Assembly (NCBI RefSeq): GCF_004768545.1
Contig: NZ_CP038635.1
Location: forward strand, 682,001 to 746,000
Reading direction: 5' to 3'
DNA from: Cupriavidus oxalaticus
GTDB lineage: Bacteria; Pseudomonadota; Gammaproteobacteria; Burkholderiales; Burkholderiaceae
Length of the DNA stretch: 64,000 nucleotides
The position numbers and the translations under genes are program-made. Position 1 is the first letter of the stretch. Every line of letters starts with the position of its first letter. The notes beneath the pieces are model-generated. The model saw only the letters and a list, made by a program, of their open reading frames with translations, was not told the DNA's origin and searched no databases. This document shows positions 16,385 to 27,201 of this stretch, piece after piece.

Positions 16385-18604
16385 ATGCAACATGAATCGA
16401 CGGCCCCAGTGGCCAAGGGCAGCGCCAACAGGACCGGCGCATCGTCCTCCAACACGCCCCAGGTGAAGAGCGCACCGGTGTCGGACCGGCAACACGGTTC
16501 CCACTATCATCGCCTGCCCGCGCGCAGCATGTTCGCGCCGGAGCTGGTGAAGCCCGCGCTGATCGCGGCCTTCAGCAAGCTGTCGCCGCGCGACCAGTTG
16601 CGCAACCCGGTGATGTTCGTGGTCTACGCCGGCAGCATCCTGACGACCATCCTGTTCCTGAAGGCACTGGCGGCGCCGGCGGCGGTCGGCGAATCCGCCG
16701 GCTTCATCCTGGCGGTATCGGTGTGGCTGTGGTTCACGGTGCTGTTCGCGAACTTTGCCGAGGCGCTTGCCGAGGGCCGCAGCAAGCAACAGGCCGAGGC
16801 GCTGCGTGGGCTGAAGACCACGGTGACCGCACGCGTGCTGAAGGACGGCAAACGCGGAAGCGCCACCGAAGCGCGCCCCGCGACCGCGCTTCGACGCGGC
16901 GATGTAGTGCTGGTCGAGGCTGGCGAGATGATCCCCGGCGACGGCGAAGTGATCGACGGCGTGGCCTCGGTCGACGAAAGCGCCATCACCGGCGAATCGG
17001 CGCCGGTGATCCGCGAGTCTGGCGGCGACTTTTCGTCGGTGACCGGAGGTACGCGCGTGCTGTCCGACTGGATCGTGGTGCGCATCACGACCAATCCGGG
17101 CGAAAGCTTCATCGACCGCATGATCACGATGGTCGAGGGCGCCAAGCGGCAGAAGACGCCGAACGAGCTGGCCCTGACGATCCTGCTGGTCGGGCTGACC
17201 ATCGTCCTGCTGCTGGCCACGGCCACGCTGCAGCCGTTCTCGCTCTACAGCGTGCTGGTGGCCAAGGCGGGCGGGCCGGTGACGATCACCGTGCTGGTGG
17301 CGCTGCTGGTGTGCCTGATCCCGACCACGATCGGCGGGCTGCTTTCCGCGATCGGCGTGGCCGGCATGAGCCGGATGATGGAAGCGAACGTGATCGCCAC
17401 TTCGGGCCGCGCGGTGGAAGCCGCCGGCGACGTGGACGTACTGCTGCTCGACAAGACCGGCACCATCACCCATGGCAACCGCCAGGCCTCGCGCTTTATC
17501 CCGGCGCCCGGCGTATCGCCATTGCAGCTCGCGGAAGCGGCGTGGCTGTCGTCGCTGGCCGACGAAACGCCGGAAGGGCGCAGCATCATCACACTGGCAC
17601 GCCAGCTGCCCGGGCTGGCCGCGCCGGCGATGGCAAGCCTGAAGCCGGAATTCGTGCCATTCAGCGCGCAGACGCGCATGAGCGGCGTGGACCTGCGCGA
17701 CGGCGGCGGCGAACGCCACGTGCGCAAGGGCGCCGCCGATGCCGTGCGCCGGTACGTCACGGAACGCGCCGGCAAGTTCCCAGACGCGGTGTTGCAGGCG
17801 GTCGACGAGGTTGCGCGCGCCGGCAGCACGCCGCTGGTGGTTGCCGACGCCAACGGCGATTCGGTGCGCGTGCTGGGCGTGATCGAACTGAAGGACATCG
17901 TCAAGACCGGCATCCGCGAGCGCTTCGGCGAGCTGCGCAAAATGGGCATCAAGACCGTGATGATCACCGGCGACAACCGGCTGACCGCGGCTTCGATCGC
18001 GGCGGAAGCAGGCGTCGACGACTTCCTGGCCGAAGCCACGCCGGAGGCCAAGCTCAAGCTGATCCGCCAGTACCAGGCCGAAGGGCGGCTCGTCGCGATG
18101 ACCGGCGACGGCACCAACGACGCTCCCGCACTCGCCCAGGCCGACGTGGCCGTGGCGATGAACAGCGGCACGCAGGCGGCCAAGGAAGCCGGCAACATGG
18201 TGGACCTGGACAGCAACCCGACCAAGCTGATCGAGATCGTCGAGATCGGCAAGCAGATGCTGATGACGCGCGGCTCGCTGACGACCTTCAGCGTGGCCAA
18301 CGACATTGCCAAGTATTTCGCGATCATTCCCGCGGCGTTTGCCACCACGTATCCGCAGCTCAACCTGCTCAATGTGATGGGGCTGGCCACGCCGGCGTCG
18401 GCCATCATGTCGGCGGTGATCTTCAACGCGCTGATCATCGGCGTGCTGATTCCGCTGGCGCTCAAGGGCGTGGTCTACCGGCCGCTGGGCGCCGCGGTAC
18501 TGCTGCGCCGCAACCTGCTGATCTACGGTGTTGGCGGCATCCTGGTGCCGTTTGCCGGCATCAAGCTGATCGACATGATCCTGGCCCTGTTCGGCTGGGT
18601 CTGA
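16385..18604 (+). CDS. kdpB: KdpB, catalytic P-type ATPase subunit
   Basis: This 739-residue P-type ATPase is the energy-coupling subunit of the Kdp pump. The phosphorylation motif DKTGTIT is intact in [12 protein letters not shown]. The actuator-domain TGES appears in [10 protein letters not shown], and the hinge motif occurs as [17 protein letters not shown]. Cytoplasmic nucleotide-binding residues such as KGAADAV are present. The start at 16385 follows GGAGA. The N-terminus is longer than in E. coli, with about 50 polar residues before the conserved [17 protein letters not shown]. An upstream in-frame ATG at 16334 lacks a good ribosome site. The gene sits between kdpA and kdpC in the standard order. 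Confidence 0.97.
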   Translation: MQHESTAPVAKGSANRTGASSSNTPQVKSAPVSDRQHGSHYHRLPARSMFAPELVKPALIAAFSKLSPRDQLRNPVMFVVYAGSILTTILFLKALAAPAAVGESAGFILAVSVWLWFTVLFANFAEALAEGRSKQQAEALRGLKTTVTARVLKDGKRGSATEARPATALRRGDVVLVEAGEMIPGDGEVIDGVASVDESAITGESAPVIRESGGDFSSVTGGTRVLSDWIVVRITTNPGESFIDRMITMVEGAKRQKTPNELALTILLVGLTIVLLLATATLQPFSLYSVLVAKAGGPVTITVLVALLVCLIPTTIGGLLSAIGVAGMSRMMEANVIATSGRAVEAAGDVDVLLLDKTGTITHGNRQASRFIPAPGVSPLQLAEAAWLSSLADETPEGRSIITLARQLPGLAAPAMASLKPEFVPFSAQTRMSGVDLRDGGGERHVRKGAADAVRRYVTERAGKFPDAVLQAVDEVARAGSTPLVVADANGDSVRVLGVIELKDIVKTGIRERFGELRKMGIKTVMITGDNRLTAASIAAEAGVDDFLAEATPEAKLKLIRQYQAEGRLVAMTGDGTNDAPALAQADVAVAMNSGTQAAKEAGNMVDLDSNPTKLIEIVEIGKQMLMTRGSLTTFSVANDIAKYFAIIPAAFATTYPQLNLLNVMGLATPASAIMSAVIFNALIIGVLIPLALKGVVYRPLGAAVLLRRNLLIYGVGGILVPFAGIKLIDMILALFGWV

Positions 18605-18631
18605 TTTCCTCTCCAACGATTCGGAGCATTC

Positions 18632-19255
18632 ATGAATACGCAAGTGCAATCCCGGCAGCCGTTGCCGGCTCCGGTGCAGGGCGGCCTGTTGCGGCCAATG
18701 CTGGTGGTGTTCGTCGGCCTGTCGCTGGTGACCGGCCTGCTGTATCCCGGCGTGATCACGGCAATCGCCAGGGCCGTGTTCCCGCATCAGGCCGGCGGCT
18801 CGCTGATCGGGAAGGATGGCAGCACGCTTGGCTCGGAACTGATCGGCCAGCCGTTCTCCGACCCGAAGTACTTCTGGGGCCGGCTGTCGGCCACGGCGCC
18901 GATGCCGTATAACGCAGCGGCTTCGGTCGGATCGAACCTCGGTCCTACCAACCCGGCGTTGACCGATGCCGCACGCGCGCGCCTCGACGCACTGCGCGCC
19001 GTGGATCCGGAAAACCAGGCGCCGGTGCCCGTGGACCTGGTCACGGCATCCGGCAGCGGGCTCGACCCGCACATCAGCCCTGCGGCCGCCGAATACCAGG
19101 TGGCGCGCGTCGCGCGCGCCAGGGGGATACCGACTGAACAGGTGAAGCAACTGGTTGCCGCCAACACGGACGCGCCGCTACTGCCGGTGCTGGGCGATCC
19201 AGGCGTCAATGTCCTGAAGCTGAACCTTGCATTGGATGCCATCGCACGGCAGTAG
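18632..19255 (+). CDS. kdpC: KdpC, assembly/stabilising subunit of the K+-transporting ATPase
   Basis: This 207-residue protein is KdpC, which has one N-terminal membrane helix (about residues 18-40) and a periplasmic domain that supports K+ affinity and complex assembly. Family sequences are clear: [29 protein letters not shown], then [17 protein letters not shown], and the C-terminal [20 protein letters not shown] about 6 bp before the ATG supports the start. In many bacteria kdpD and kdpE, encoding the sensor kinase and regulator, follow directly. Here the next gene is a porin and neither regulator is in the window. Confidence 0.96.
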   Translation: MNTQVQSRQPLPAPVQGGLLRPMLVVFVGLSLVTGLLYPGVITAIARAVFPHQAGGSLIGKDGSTLGSELIGQPFSDPKYFWGRLSATAPMPYNAAASVGSNLGPTNPALTDAARARLDALRAVDPENQAPVPVDLVTASGSGLDPHISPAAAEYQVARVARARGIPTEQVKQLVAANTDAPLLPVLGDPGVNVLKLNLALDAIARQ

Positions 19256-19331
19256 CACGGTGCCGGTGATGCGGGACGATGCCGCGCAGGTGCGCGGCGG
19301 CACTGGCTCGCCTGCGCGGAATCCTGGCACC

Positions 19332-19380
19332 TTTACTGGATCTGTACACGGGCACAGCGGCTTTTGATGCCGTTTTTACG
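19332..19380 (+). promoter_or_regulatory. KdpE-box-like element plus GTTTTTACG upstream of the porin gene
   Basis: TTTACT and TGTACA are separated by 5 bp (19332-19337 and 19343-19348), and GTTTTTACG lies at 19372-19380. The distance from the first hexamer to GTTTTTACG is 40 bp, exactly as upstream of kdp. Across the 49 aligned positions about two thirds are identical. The porin ATG is about 65 bp downstream. Confidence 0.5.
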
Positions 19381-19446
19381 CGTCAGCCCATATCGTGGCG
19401 AGGCTCCCGGCAACGGGGGATTCCATCAACTCTCGTCACATCAACA

Positions 19447-20226
19447 ATGACTGACCTGCGCCATACCGCGGCCGCACTGCTCGCCTGTTCCGCAACTTCC
19501 GTTCTCGCCTTCGCTGCCATGCCCGCCATGGCGCAATCCCAGCCTGACACCGAGGCATCCCCGCATACCTTCACGGCCAACGTCACGGTGGCTACCGACT
19601 ACCGCTACCGAGGGCTGATGCAGACGAACCGCCGGCCGGCGATCCAGGGCGGGTTCGACTACAGCCATGCGAGCGGCTTCTACCTCGGCAACTGGAACTC
19701 GAGCATCAGCTGGCTGGGCGACAGCAATGCCGAGGTGTCGGCCCCGATCGAGATGGATTTCTACGGGGGCTACAAGAATACGTTCGCTGGCGACTGGACC
19801 TACGATGTCGGCGTGCTGCAGTACTACTACCCGGGCGACTATCCGGCCGGCTACACGCGCCCATACACCACCGAGGTGTACGCGGCCCTGGGCTACGGTC
19901 CCGTGACGCTCAAGTACTCGTACGCGCCGACCAATCTATTTGGCTTCGCCGACAGCAAGCACAGCTGGTATGCAGACCTGACCGCCAACGTGCCGCTTGA
20001 TGTCTGGGACCTCACGCTGAACGCCCACGTGGGTTACCAGAAGGTGCAGGTCGCCAATGCCTCGTACGTGGACTGGAAGCTCGGCCTGACCAAGGACTTG
20101 GGCAACGGACTCGCGCTGGCTGTGGCCTACATCGACACCAATGCCGACAAGGCGGTGTACACCAATGCCAAGGGCCGCTACATGGGCCGTGGCACCGCAT
20201 GGGCTTCCCTGACCAAGACGTTCTGA
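19447..20226 (+). CDS. TorF-family putative outer-membrane porin
   Basis: This 259-residue protein is an outer-membrane beta-barrel of the TorF (Gcw_chp) type. A signal peptide ends near AMPAMAQS. The mature part begins FTANVTVATDYRYRGLMQT, the hallmark of the family, and continues with alternating aromatic strands (GGFDYSHASGFYLGNWNSSI, FYGGYKNTFAGDWTYDVGVLQYYYPG) to a terminal Phe, which suits BAM-dependent insertion. The transported solute is unknown. The gene lies 191 bp after kdpC on the same strand. Its upstream region resembles that of kdp, so a link to potassium or osmotic adaptation is inferred. The ribosome site is weak; the ATG at 19447 was chosen from the signal peptide. Confidence 0.85.
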   Translation: MTDLRHTAAALLACSATSVLAFAAMPAMAQSQPDTEASPHTFTANVTVATDYRYRGLMQTNRRPAIQGGFDYSHASGFYLGNWNSSISWLGDSNAEVSAPIEMDFYGGYKNTFAGDWTYDVGVLQYYYPGDYPAGYTRPYTTEVYAALGYGPVTLKYSYAPTNLFGFADSKHSWYADLTANVPLDVWDLTLNAHVGYQKVQVANASYVDWKLGLTKDLGNGLALAVAYIDTNADKAVYTNAKGRYMGRGTAWASLTKTF

Positions 20227-20329
20227 GCGCGCCTTGCCGGCGCCGCCGGTTCTTGATATCGATTTAATGCGTCGGCCTGATCTACCGCCTGCCGTTGCGC
20301 CCGGCAAGTTCCGCGCTGGTTCAGAGGCT

Positions 20330-20352
20330 GGAGGAAGCCATGGCTGTCCTCC
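20330..20352. repeat. Imperfect inverted repeat in the porin-groES gap
   Basis: A GGAGGA arm pairs with TCCTCC around the palindrome AGCCATGGCT. It has no T-rich tail on either strand. It may end the porin transcript, or have no role. Apart from this, 20227-20495 holds nothing I recognise. Confidence 0.4.
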
Positions 20353-20495
20353 CTCCGCTTTCCATGGCACGGGACAAGCACCTGACGGCCTGAAGGCTTG
20401 CCACCCGTTGCCCCCGGGACTGTTGAGACACGCCGTTCCCGCCGCTCCCACCTCAAATTCCCTCCGTCCGGGAAAACCCCCATTTGGCCGCTGTC

Positions 20496-20524
20496 TTGAA
20501 ATGGCCATACCCCGTCCCTATAAT
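20496..20524 (+). promoter_or_regulatory. Sigma-70-type promoter of groESL, with a sigma-32-like reading
   Basis: TTGAAA (20496-20501) and a perfect TATAAT (20519-20524) are separated by 17 bp. The same stretch also reads CTTGAAA, 14 bp, CCCTATAA, which partly resembles a heat-shock sigma-32 promoter. The expected start point falls inside the CIRCE element. Confidence 0.88.
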
Positions 20525-20550
20525 TAGCACTCGTCGGGGGTGAGTGCTAA
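20524..20550 (+). promoter_or_regulatory. CIRCE operator (HrcA site) upstream of groES
   Basis: TTAGCACTC and GAGTGCTAA form a perfect 9-bp inverted repeat around a 9-base spacer. This matches the CIRCE consensus bound by the heat-shock repressor HrcA. It begins on the last base of the -10 box, so HrcA would block initiation or early elongation. hrcA is not in the window. Confidence 0.97.
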
Positions 20551-20653
20551 CAGCATTCTGTGCCCCTTGCGACACCTGAAAATATCAGACGGCCGTCGCC
20601 TCGGTAGCCGGCCGATTGTGATTAAACACTCACTTTTGTATCTAGGAGTCCGT

Positions 20654-20944
20654 ATGAACCTGCGTCCTCTGCACGACCGCGTGATCGTGAAGCGTCTGGA
20701 CAACGAAACCAAGACCGCGTCCGGTATCGTGATTCCCGACAACGCTGCCGAGAAGCCCGATCAAGGCGAAGTGCTGGCAGTCGGTCCCGGCAAGAAGGAT
20801 GACAAGGGCAACAACATCGCCCTCGACGTCAAGGTTGGCGACCGCGTGCTGTTCGGCAAGTATGCCGGGCAGGGCGTGAAGGTGGAAGGCCAGGAACTGC
20901 TGGTCATGCGCGAAGAAGACATCATGGCCGTGGTGAACAAGTAA
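20654..20944 (+). CDS. groES: GroES, co-chaperonin (Hsp10)
   Basis: This 96-residue protein is GroES, the lid of the GroEL folding chamber in the cytoplasm. The opening [16 protein letters not shown], the mobile-loop sequence [21 protein letters not shown] and the ending EDIMAVVNK are typical and full length. AGGAG 6 bp before the ATG fixes the start. It is followed after 45 bp by groEL in the usual operon. The gene is controlled by the sigma-70-type promoter and CIRCE element just upstream, implying negative regulation by HrcA with heat induction. Confidence 0.98.
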   Translation: MNLRPLHDRVIVKRLDNETKTASGIVIPDNAAEKPDQGEVLAVGPGKKDDKGNNIALDVKVGDRVLFGKYAGQGVKVEGQELLVMREEDIMAVVNK

Positions 20945-22633
<1,689 letters not shown>

Positions 22634-22691
22634 TTTGTGCCGACTGACTGCTGGCGGGGTGTCATAACCCGGGCTGGCAGGCTGTCACAGC

Positions 22692-22728
22692 AAAAAACCC
22701 CCGCGGGTGTGAGCCCGCGGGGGTTTTT
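22692..22728 (+). terminator. Rho-independent terminator of groESL
   Basis: A perfect 10-bp GC stem (CCCCCGCGGG at 22698-22707 with 22714-22723) closes a 6-base loop and is flanked by A6 and T5. It works in both directions and may also serve the converging metallophosphoesterase gene. Confidence 0.95.
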
Positions 22729-22770
22729 GTTTGGGGTCCTTGCCTGCTTGATGACTGGCGGGGGGGGCGG

Positions 22771-23556
22771 TCAGACTTCTACCACGCAGCACCAGTCGAA
22801 GCCCTTGTTTTCCAGCTCGCCAGTGCGCCGGCTGACATAACCCCGCGGATTGCACACCACGCGCGAATCGTCGATGCAGTAGTCGAAACTGGTGTGGGTA
22901 TGCCCATGGATCCACAGGTCCGCCTGCGCCACCAGGTCGGGCCGGCGTGACAGGAACCCGCCGGATACCAGGTCATGCGAGTAACGCGGGTCAAGACTGC
23001 CCAGGTCAGGGCCGTGATGGGTGACGACCACGGTCTTGCCCTCGAACGGCTGCGCGAGCTGCGCGGCCAGCCAGGCCGAAGCGGCCTCGTGGCGCGCCAG
23101 CGCGTCTTCCGGCGTGAAATGGCGGGCCTTGCCGTCGTCGCCATCGAGTTCTATCAGCCTGTGGTCCAGCATCACGCCTGCGCAGGCCTGCATCGAATCC
23201 TCGCGCCGGTCCAGGCCGAACAGCGTGTAGTCCGTCCACCAGGTCGTGCCCAGGATCCGCACGCGGCCGTTGGCGCCGTCGAACTCGGCAACGGCGCCGT
23301 TGAGCACGTGCATGCCGGGATGCTCCGCCGCGGCTTCGGCCATCTGCCGGTCGACCGCATCGAAGTTGCCCTCGTAATACTCGTGGTTACCGGGCACATA
23401 GATCACGGGCTCCGCAAACGTGTGCGCGGCCCAGTCGATGCCGTCGCGGCCGTTGGCGATATCGCCGGCCAGCACCACGATGTCGGCATCGCAGCCGGGC
23501 ACTTGCTGCGGCATGTTGTGCTCGAGATGCAGGTCGCTCAGGATGCGCAGTTTCAT
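22771..23556 (-). CDS. Calcineurin-like metallophosphoesterase
   Basis: This 261-residue cytosolic enzyme belongs to the calcineurin-like metallophosphoesterase superfamily. The five metal-binding motifs are all visible in order: SDLHLEH near residue 7, AGDIANGRD, PGNHEYYEG, VTHHGPDL and GHTHTS. It would hydrolyse a phosphomono- or phosphodiester with a bimetal centre; the natural substrate cannot be told. GGAGT 7 bp before the ATG at 23556 supports the start, and an upstream in-frame extension to 23730 has no ribosome site. The gene stands alone, converging on groESL and separated from the Tad operon by a terminator. Confidence 0.93.
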   Translation of the reverse strand: MKLRILSDLHLEHNMPQQVPGCDADIVVLAGDIANGRDGIDWAAHTFAEPVIYVPGNHEYYEGNFDAVDRQMAEAAAEHPGMHVLNGAVAEFDGANGRVRILGTTWWTDYTLFGLDRREDSMQACAGVMLDHRLIELDGDDGKARHFTPEDALARHEAASAWLAAQLAQPFEGKTVVVTHHGPDLGSLDPRYSHDLVSGGFLSRRPDLVAQADLWIHGHTHTSFDYCIDDSRVVCNPRGYVSRRTGELENKGFDWCCVVEV

Positions 23557-23678
23557 GGGGACTCCGGGGCGATTGATTCTGGCTGCCTTCGCCGCGCCCG
23601 CGGCGAAGGCAGTGAGTGGCATTCTTAAGAACCCTGGCGCCGAGGTCAAGTCCCCGGCCCGCACGCCCGCCACCAAGC

Positions 23679-23704
23679 AAAAAAGCCCGGAACCAGGTCC
23701 GGGC
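23679..23704 (-). terminator. Rho-independent terminator at the end of the Tad operon
   Basis: On the minus strand a 7-bp stem (GCCCGGA with TCCGGGC) around a 6-base loop is followed by six T. It lies 75 bp after the tadC stop and marks the end of the pilus operon. Confidence 0.92.
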
Positions 23705-23778
23705 AAGGGACTGTCTGGCCGGCGTTGCACCGGGAGACAGCCGGGGGAACCGTTCAGGGTTACCCGTGAGTCCTATCC

Positions 23779-24744
23779 TCACTGTCCTGCCATGGTCGGC
23801 AACAGGACGCGATAGATCTGGATAAACGCGGGTCCCAGCAGCACCAGCAGCAGCGAGGGGAAGATGGTGAATATCAGGGGGAACAGCAGCTTGAGCGCGA
23901 TTTTGGCGGCCTGTTCCTCGGCCAGCATACGGCGCTTGGTGCGCAGCATGTCTGACAGCACGCGCAGCGACTCACCCAGGCTGGTGCCGAAGCGGTCGGC
24001 TTGGATCAGCATCGAGGCGAACTTGTCAACGTCCTCGACGCCGGTGCGCAGCGACAGGTTGGACAGCGCCTTCTCCTTGGAGAAGCCGGAGCGCAGTTCG
24101 AGCAGCATCAGCTGCAGTTCATCGGCCATTACCGGGCAGCGCAGCGCGAGTTCGTCGGCGACACGCATCAGCGCGGCGTCCAGGCCGAGGCCGGCTTCCA
24201 CGCACACTGTGAGCAGGTCGATGACGTCGGGGAATTCCTCGAATACCGTGCGCTGGCGTTCGGCAACCTTGCGGGCCAGCACGACGTTGGGGAGGTAGTA
24301 GCCAATCGCGCCCAGCAGCGCCAGCAGGGCGAACATCGTGTACTGGTCGTCGAACGCCCGATTGCCATTCAGCGCAAGAAGCCCGGTCATGGGCAGCACA
24401 ACCGCCAACACGGTCTTGGCGCCAAAGTACAGCGGTGCCGCGCTAGCGCTGCGCCAGCCAGCATTGGTGAAGCGCACGCGCAGCTGTGAATTTTCCCATC
24501 CCTCTTTGGGCAGGGACAGCCGCGACACCGGTTGTGCCAGACGCACCAGTTTCTCGATCCAGGCCTGCCGCGCGTCAGGCGCGGAGGGCATGCCTGCCTG
24601 GCCGGCGAGCTGCTCGACGCGTCCGTGCATGCGGTTTGGTGAGAACGCGTACATCACGGCAAGCACTGTGCCGAATGCCGCCACGAACACCAGCGCGAGC
24701 ACGACCAACTGCTCGGCAGGAATACCGTCGATGATGCCTTGCAT
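23779..24744 (-). CDS. tadC: TadC, inner-membrane platform protein of the Tad pilus
   Basis: This 321-residue protein is a GspF-related (T2SSF domain) platform protein of the Tad/Flp pilus. N-terminal membrane segments (about residues 12-32, 100-120 and 125-145) precede the F domain with VIDLLTVCVEAGLGLDAALMRVADEL and SMLIQADRFGTSLGESLRVLSDMLRTKR, ending in a last helix with LLFPLIFTIFPSLLLVLLG. It pairs with TadB to couple the CpaF ATPase to pilin insertion. GGGGAG 6 bp before the ATG supports the start. It is the last gene before the operon terminator; no TadD-type TPR gene follows, although many Tad loci have one. Confidence 0.93.
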   Translation of the reverse strand: MQGIIDGIPAEQLVVLALVFVAAFGTVLAVMYAFSPNRMHGRVEQLAGQAGMPSAPDARQAWIEKLVRLAQPVSRLSLPKEGWENSQLRVRFTNAGWRSASAAPLYFGAKTVLAVVLPMTGLLALNGNRAFDDQYTMFALLALLGAIGYYLPNVVLARKVAERQRTVFEEFPDVIDLLTVCVEAGLGLDAALMRVADELALRCPVMADELQLMLLELRSGFSKEKALSNLSLRTGVEDVDKFASMLIQADRFGTSLGESLRVLSDMLRTKRRMLAEEQAAKIALKLLFPLIFTIFPSLLLVLLGPAFIQIYRVLLPTMAGQ

Positions 24745-24791
24745 GATTGACTCCCCTCAGGACCGTTGTGCCGCCGTGGCTTGTTGTTGTC

Positions 24792-25769
24792 TCATACACG
24801 GATGCGGATGATCTTGCGCATCCATAGCACGCCGAACACCATCGATACCAGCGCGCCGCCGATCATGCGCCAGCCGATCGGGTCTTCCCACAGCACCTTC
24901 ATGAAGTCCGGGTTGACCACCATGATCATGCCGGCGGTCGCGAACGGCAGCAGGCCCAGAATCCATGCGGACAGGCGTCCTTCGGCCGAAAGCACGCGGA
25001 TCTTGTCAAACAGCTTCAGGCGTTCGCGCACCATGTTGGCGATGGTGTCGAGGATCTCGGCAAGGTTGCCGCCGCTTTCGCGCTGGATCAGCACGGCGAT
25101 CACAAAGTAGCGCAGGTCGCCCACCGGCACCCGGATTGCCAGGTTGGTCATGGCTTCGTCCAGCGCCACGCCATAGTTGATCTCTTCGAACGTGGTGCGG
25201 AACTCAGGGCCGATCGGCGCCTTGATCTCCTGGCCGACCATGCCCAGCGCACCGCTGAACGAGTGCCCGGCGCGCAGGGAGCGGCTGATCATGTCGACGG
25301 CGTCCGGCAGTTGCTTTTCCATCTGCTTGATCCGCTTGATCCGCAGGCGCATCACGTGCAGCACCGGCAGCAGCCCAGCCACGGCGGCAATGGCCAGCAC
25401 CACCGGCGCGGGCACAGGCACCAGCGGGATCAGCGCCACGGTGCACAGCACCACAAGCGCGCAGTAGCCCAGCAGTTGCGATACCGACCAGGAACTGCCG
25501 GACTGCGCCAGCCAGCGGTCCAGCGTGCCGATGCGCGGCATCCGCATCAGCCATTGCTGCATCCGCGGTGAATCGCTGAGCAGGCGCTTCTTCAGGATCG
25601 ACAGGCGTTCGGCATTGACGTGGCCGCCCGCGGACAGCGCACGCAGCCGCGCCTCGATACGCTTGGCAGCGGGGCCGTGATAATTGCTCCACCACAGATA
25701 GATGCCTTCGATGCAGAGCACCACCGCCGCGAACAGCAGGATGCCGAAGGCATAGAAGATCGTGCTCAT
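24792..25769 (-). CDS. tadB: TadB, inner-membrane platform protein of the Tad pilus
   Basis: This 325-residue protein is the second T2SSF-domain platform protein. It starts with a membrane helix (IFYAFGILLFAAVVLCIEGIY without the first residues), has a second hydrophobic pair around residues 95-135, and carries the F domain with AVDMISRSLRAGHSFSGAL, ALDEAMTNLAIRVPVGDLRYF and QRESGGNLAEILDTIANMVRER. The final helix lies near the C-terminus. With TadC it forms the membrane base driven by the CpaF ATPase. It starts 42 bp after the cpaF stop, in the usual A-B-C order of Tad loci. Confidence 0.93.
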   Translation of the reverse strand: MSTIFYAFGILLFAAVVLCIEGIYLWWSNYHGPAAKRIEARLRALSAGGHVNAERLSILKKRLLSDSPRMQQWLMRMPRIGTLDRWLAQSGSSWSVSQLLGYCALVVLCTVALIPLVPVPAPVVLAIAAVAGLLPVLHVMRLRIKRIKQMEKQLPDAVDMISRSLRAGHSFSGALGMVGQEIKAPIGPEFRTTFEEINYGVALDEAMTNLAIRVPVGDLRYFVIAVLIQRESGGNLAEILDTIANMVRERLKLFDKIRVLSAEGRLSAWILGLLPFATAGMIMVVNPDFMKVLWEDPIGWRMIGGALVSMVFGVLWMRKIIRIRV

Positions 25770-25811
25770 ATGCGTCTCCCCCGAGTGAATGTGCCGCGTG
25801 CCTTGCGCGGA

Positions 25812-27176
25812 TCACACTTCATAGCGATGCGCCGGATCGTAGGTTTCATCGGGCAGGCCCACGCCGAACACGCGCAGCCGCTCGGCGAACTTGGGGTACA
25901 CCCCGGTGGCGCGGAAATGGCCGCGCACGGTGCCGTCCTTGTCCACGCCGGAGCGCTGGAAAGTGAAGATCTCCTGCATGTTGATGATTTCACCTTCCAT
26001 GCCGGTGATCTCCGAAATGCTGATGATCTTGCGTCGCCCGTCGGTCATGCGTGCGGCCTGGACGATCACCGTGATGGCTGAAGAGATCTGCTGGCGTATC
26101 GCCTTGGCCGGCATGGTCAGGCCCGCCATGCTGACCATGTTCTCGAGGCGCGTCAGCGCGTCGCGCGGGGTATTGGCGTGGATGGTCGTCAACGACCCTT
26201 CGTGACCAGTGTTCATCGCGTTGAGCATGTCCAGGGCCTCGCCGCCGCGCACTTCGCCCAGGATGATCCGGTCCGGGCGCATGCGCAGCGCGTTGCGCAC
26301 CAGCGAGCGCTGCGTGATCTCGCCCTTGCCTTCGATGTTCGGCGGGCGGGTCTCGAGGCGCAGCACATGTGGCTGGCGCAACTGCAGTTCCGCCGCGTCC
26401 TCGATGGTGACCACGCGCTCGTCCTCGGGGATGAAGCCGGACAGGATGTTCAGCAGCGTGGTCTTGCCGCTGCCGGTGCCGCCGGAGACCAGCACGTTGA
26501 CCTTGGCATGCGCCAGCGCCTGCAGCATCTGGGCCATCGGCGGGGTCAGGCTCCTCAGGTTCACGAGGTCGGAAACCTGCAGCGGATTGACCGCGAAGCG
26601 GCGGATCGACAGCAGCGGTCCGTCGATCGCCGATGGCGGGATGATGGCGTTGACGCGCGAACCGTCGGGCAGGCGCGCATCGACCATCGGGCTGGTCTCG
26701 TCGATGCGTCGCCCCACGCGCGACACGATCTTCTCGATGACCTTCATCAGGTGGGCGTCGTCGTAGAAGCCGATATCGGTGAGTTCCAGCTTCCCGCGCC
26801 GCTCGACATAGGTCTGCTTTGCCGTGTTGACCAGGATGTCGGACACGGTCGGATCCTGCAGCAGCGGCTCGAGCGGGCCGAAGCCGAACATCTCGTCGTA
26901 GATGTCCGACGTCATCTGGCGGCGTTCCATGTCATTGATCAGGATCCGCTCTTCGTCGATGATGGCGTCGATCAGCACGCCGATCTCCGTCTTCACCTGC
27001 TCCAGTGGGTAGCGCGCCAGCCGCTCGAGCTCGACCCGGTCCAGTACCGCGTCGTGAACGGTCTTCTTGAAAGTCCGGTAGGCCTGCGTGGTGCCATGGC
27101 TGCGGGCGGGCGCAGCATGTCCGTTCATTTGCAGCGGCGGGTTCTCCGGCAGGGAAAGCTGTTCGCGGATCGACAT
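25812..27176 (-). CDS. cpaF: CpaF/TadA, pilus assembly ATPase
   Basis: This 454-residue cytosolic protein is the hexameric secretion ATPase that powers Flp pilus assembly. The Walker A motif GGTGSGKT is at residues 232-239, followed by [11 protein letters not shown] (Asp box), [20 protein letters not shown] (Walker B region) and the His box [14 protein letters not shown]. The N-terminal domain of about 120 residues is typical for CpaF/TadA. The start at 27176 has GGAGT upstream. An in-frame extension to 27293 would run into the previous gene and lacks a ribosome site. The gene lies 25 bp after cpaE in the operon. Confidence 0.95.
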   Translation of the reverse strand: MSIREQLSLPENPPLQMNGHAAPARSHGTTQAYRTFKKTVHDAVLDRVELERLARYPLEQVKTEIGVLIDAIIDEERILINDMERRQMTSDIYDEMFGFGPLEPLLQDPTVSDILVNTAKQTYVERRGKLELTDIGFYDDAHLMKVIEKIVSRVGRRIDETSPMVDARLPDGSRVNAIIPPSAIDGPLLSIRRFAVNPLQVSDLVNLRSLTPPMAQMLQALAHAKVNVLVSGGTGSGKTTLLNILSGFIPEDERVVTIEDAAELQLRQPHVLRLETRPPNIEGKGEITQRSLVRNALRMRPDRIILGEVRGGEALDMLNAMNTGHEGSLTTIHANTPRDALTRLENMVSMAGLTMPAKAIRQQISSAITVIVQAARMTDGRRKIISISEITGMEGEIINMQEIFTFQRSGVDKDGTVRGHFRATGVYPKFAERLRVFGVGLPDETYDPAHRYEV

Positions 27177-27201
27177 GATGGACTCCGGTTCGTGATGCGT
27201 T

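Noticed and set aside
16364..19150. A 928-codon frame antisense to kdpB and kdpC
   Set aside because: Shadow of the Kdp genes, whose catalytic motifs are intact on the plus strand.
19282..19319. CCGCGCAGG/CCTGCGCGG inverted repeat after kdpC as a kdp terminator
   Set aside because: The loop is 20 bases and no T-rich tail follows, so termination is not supported.
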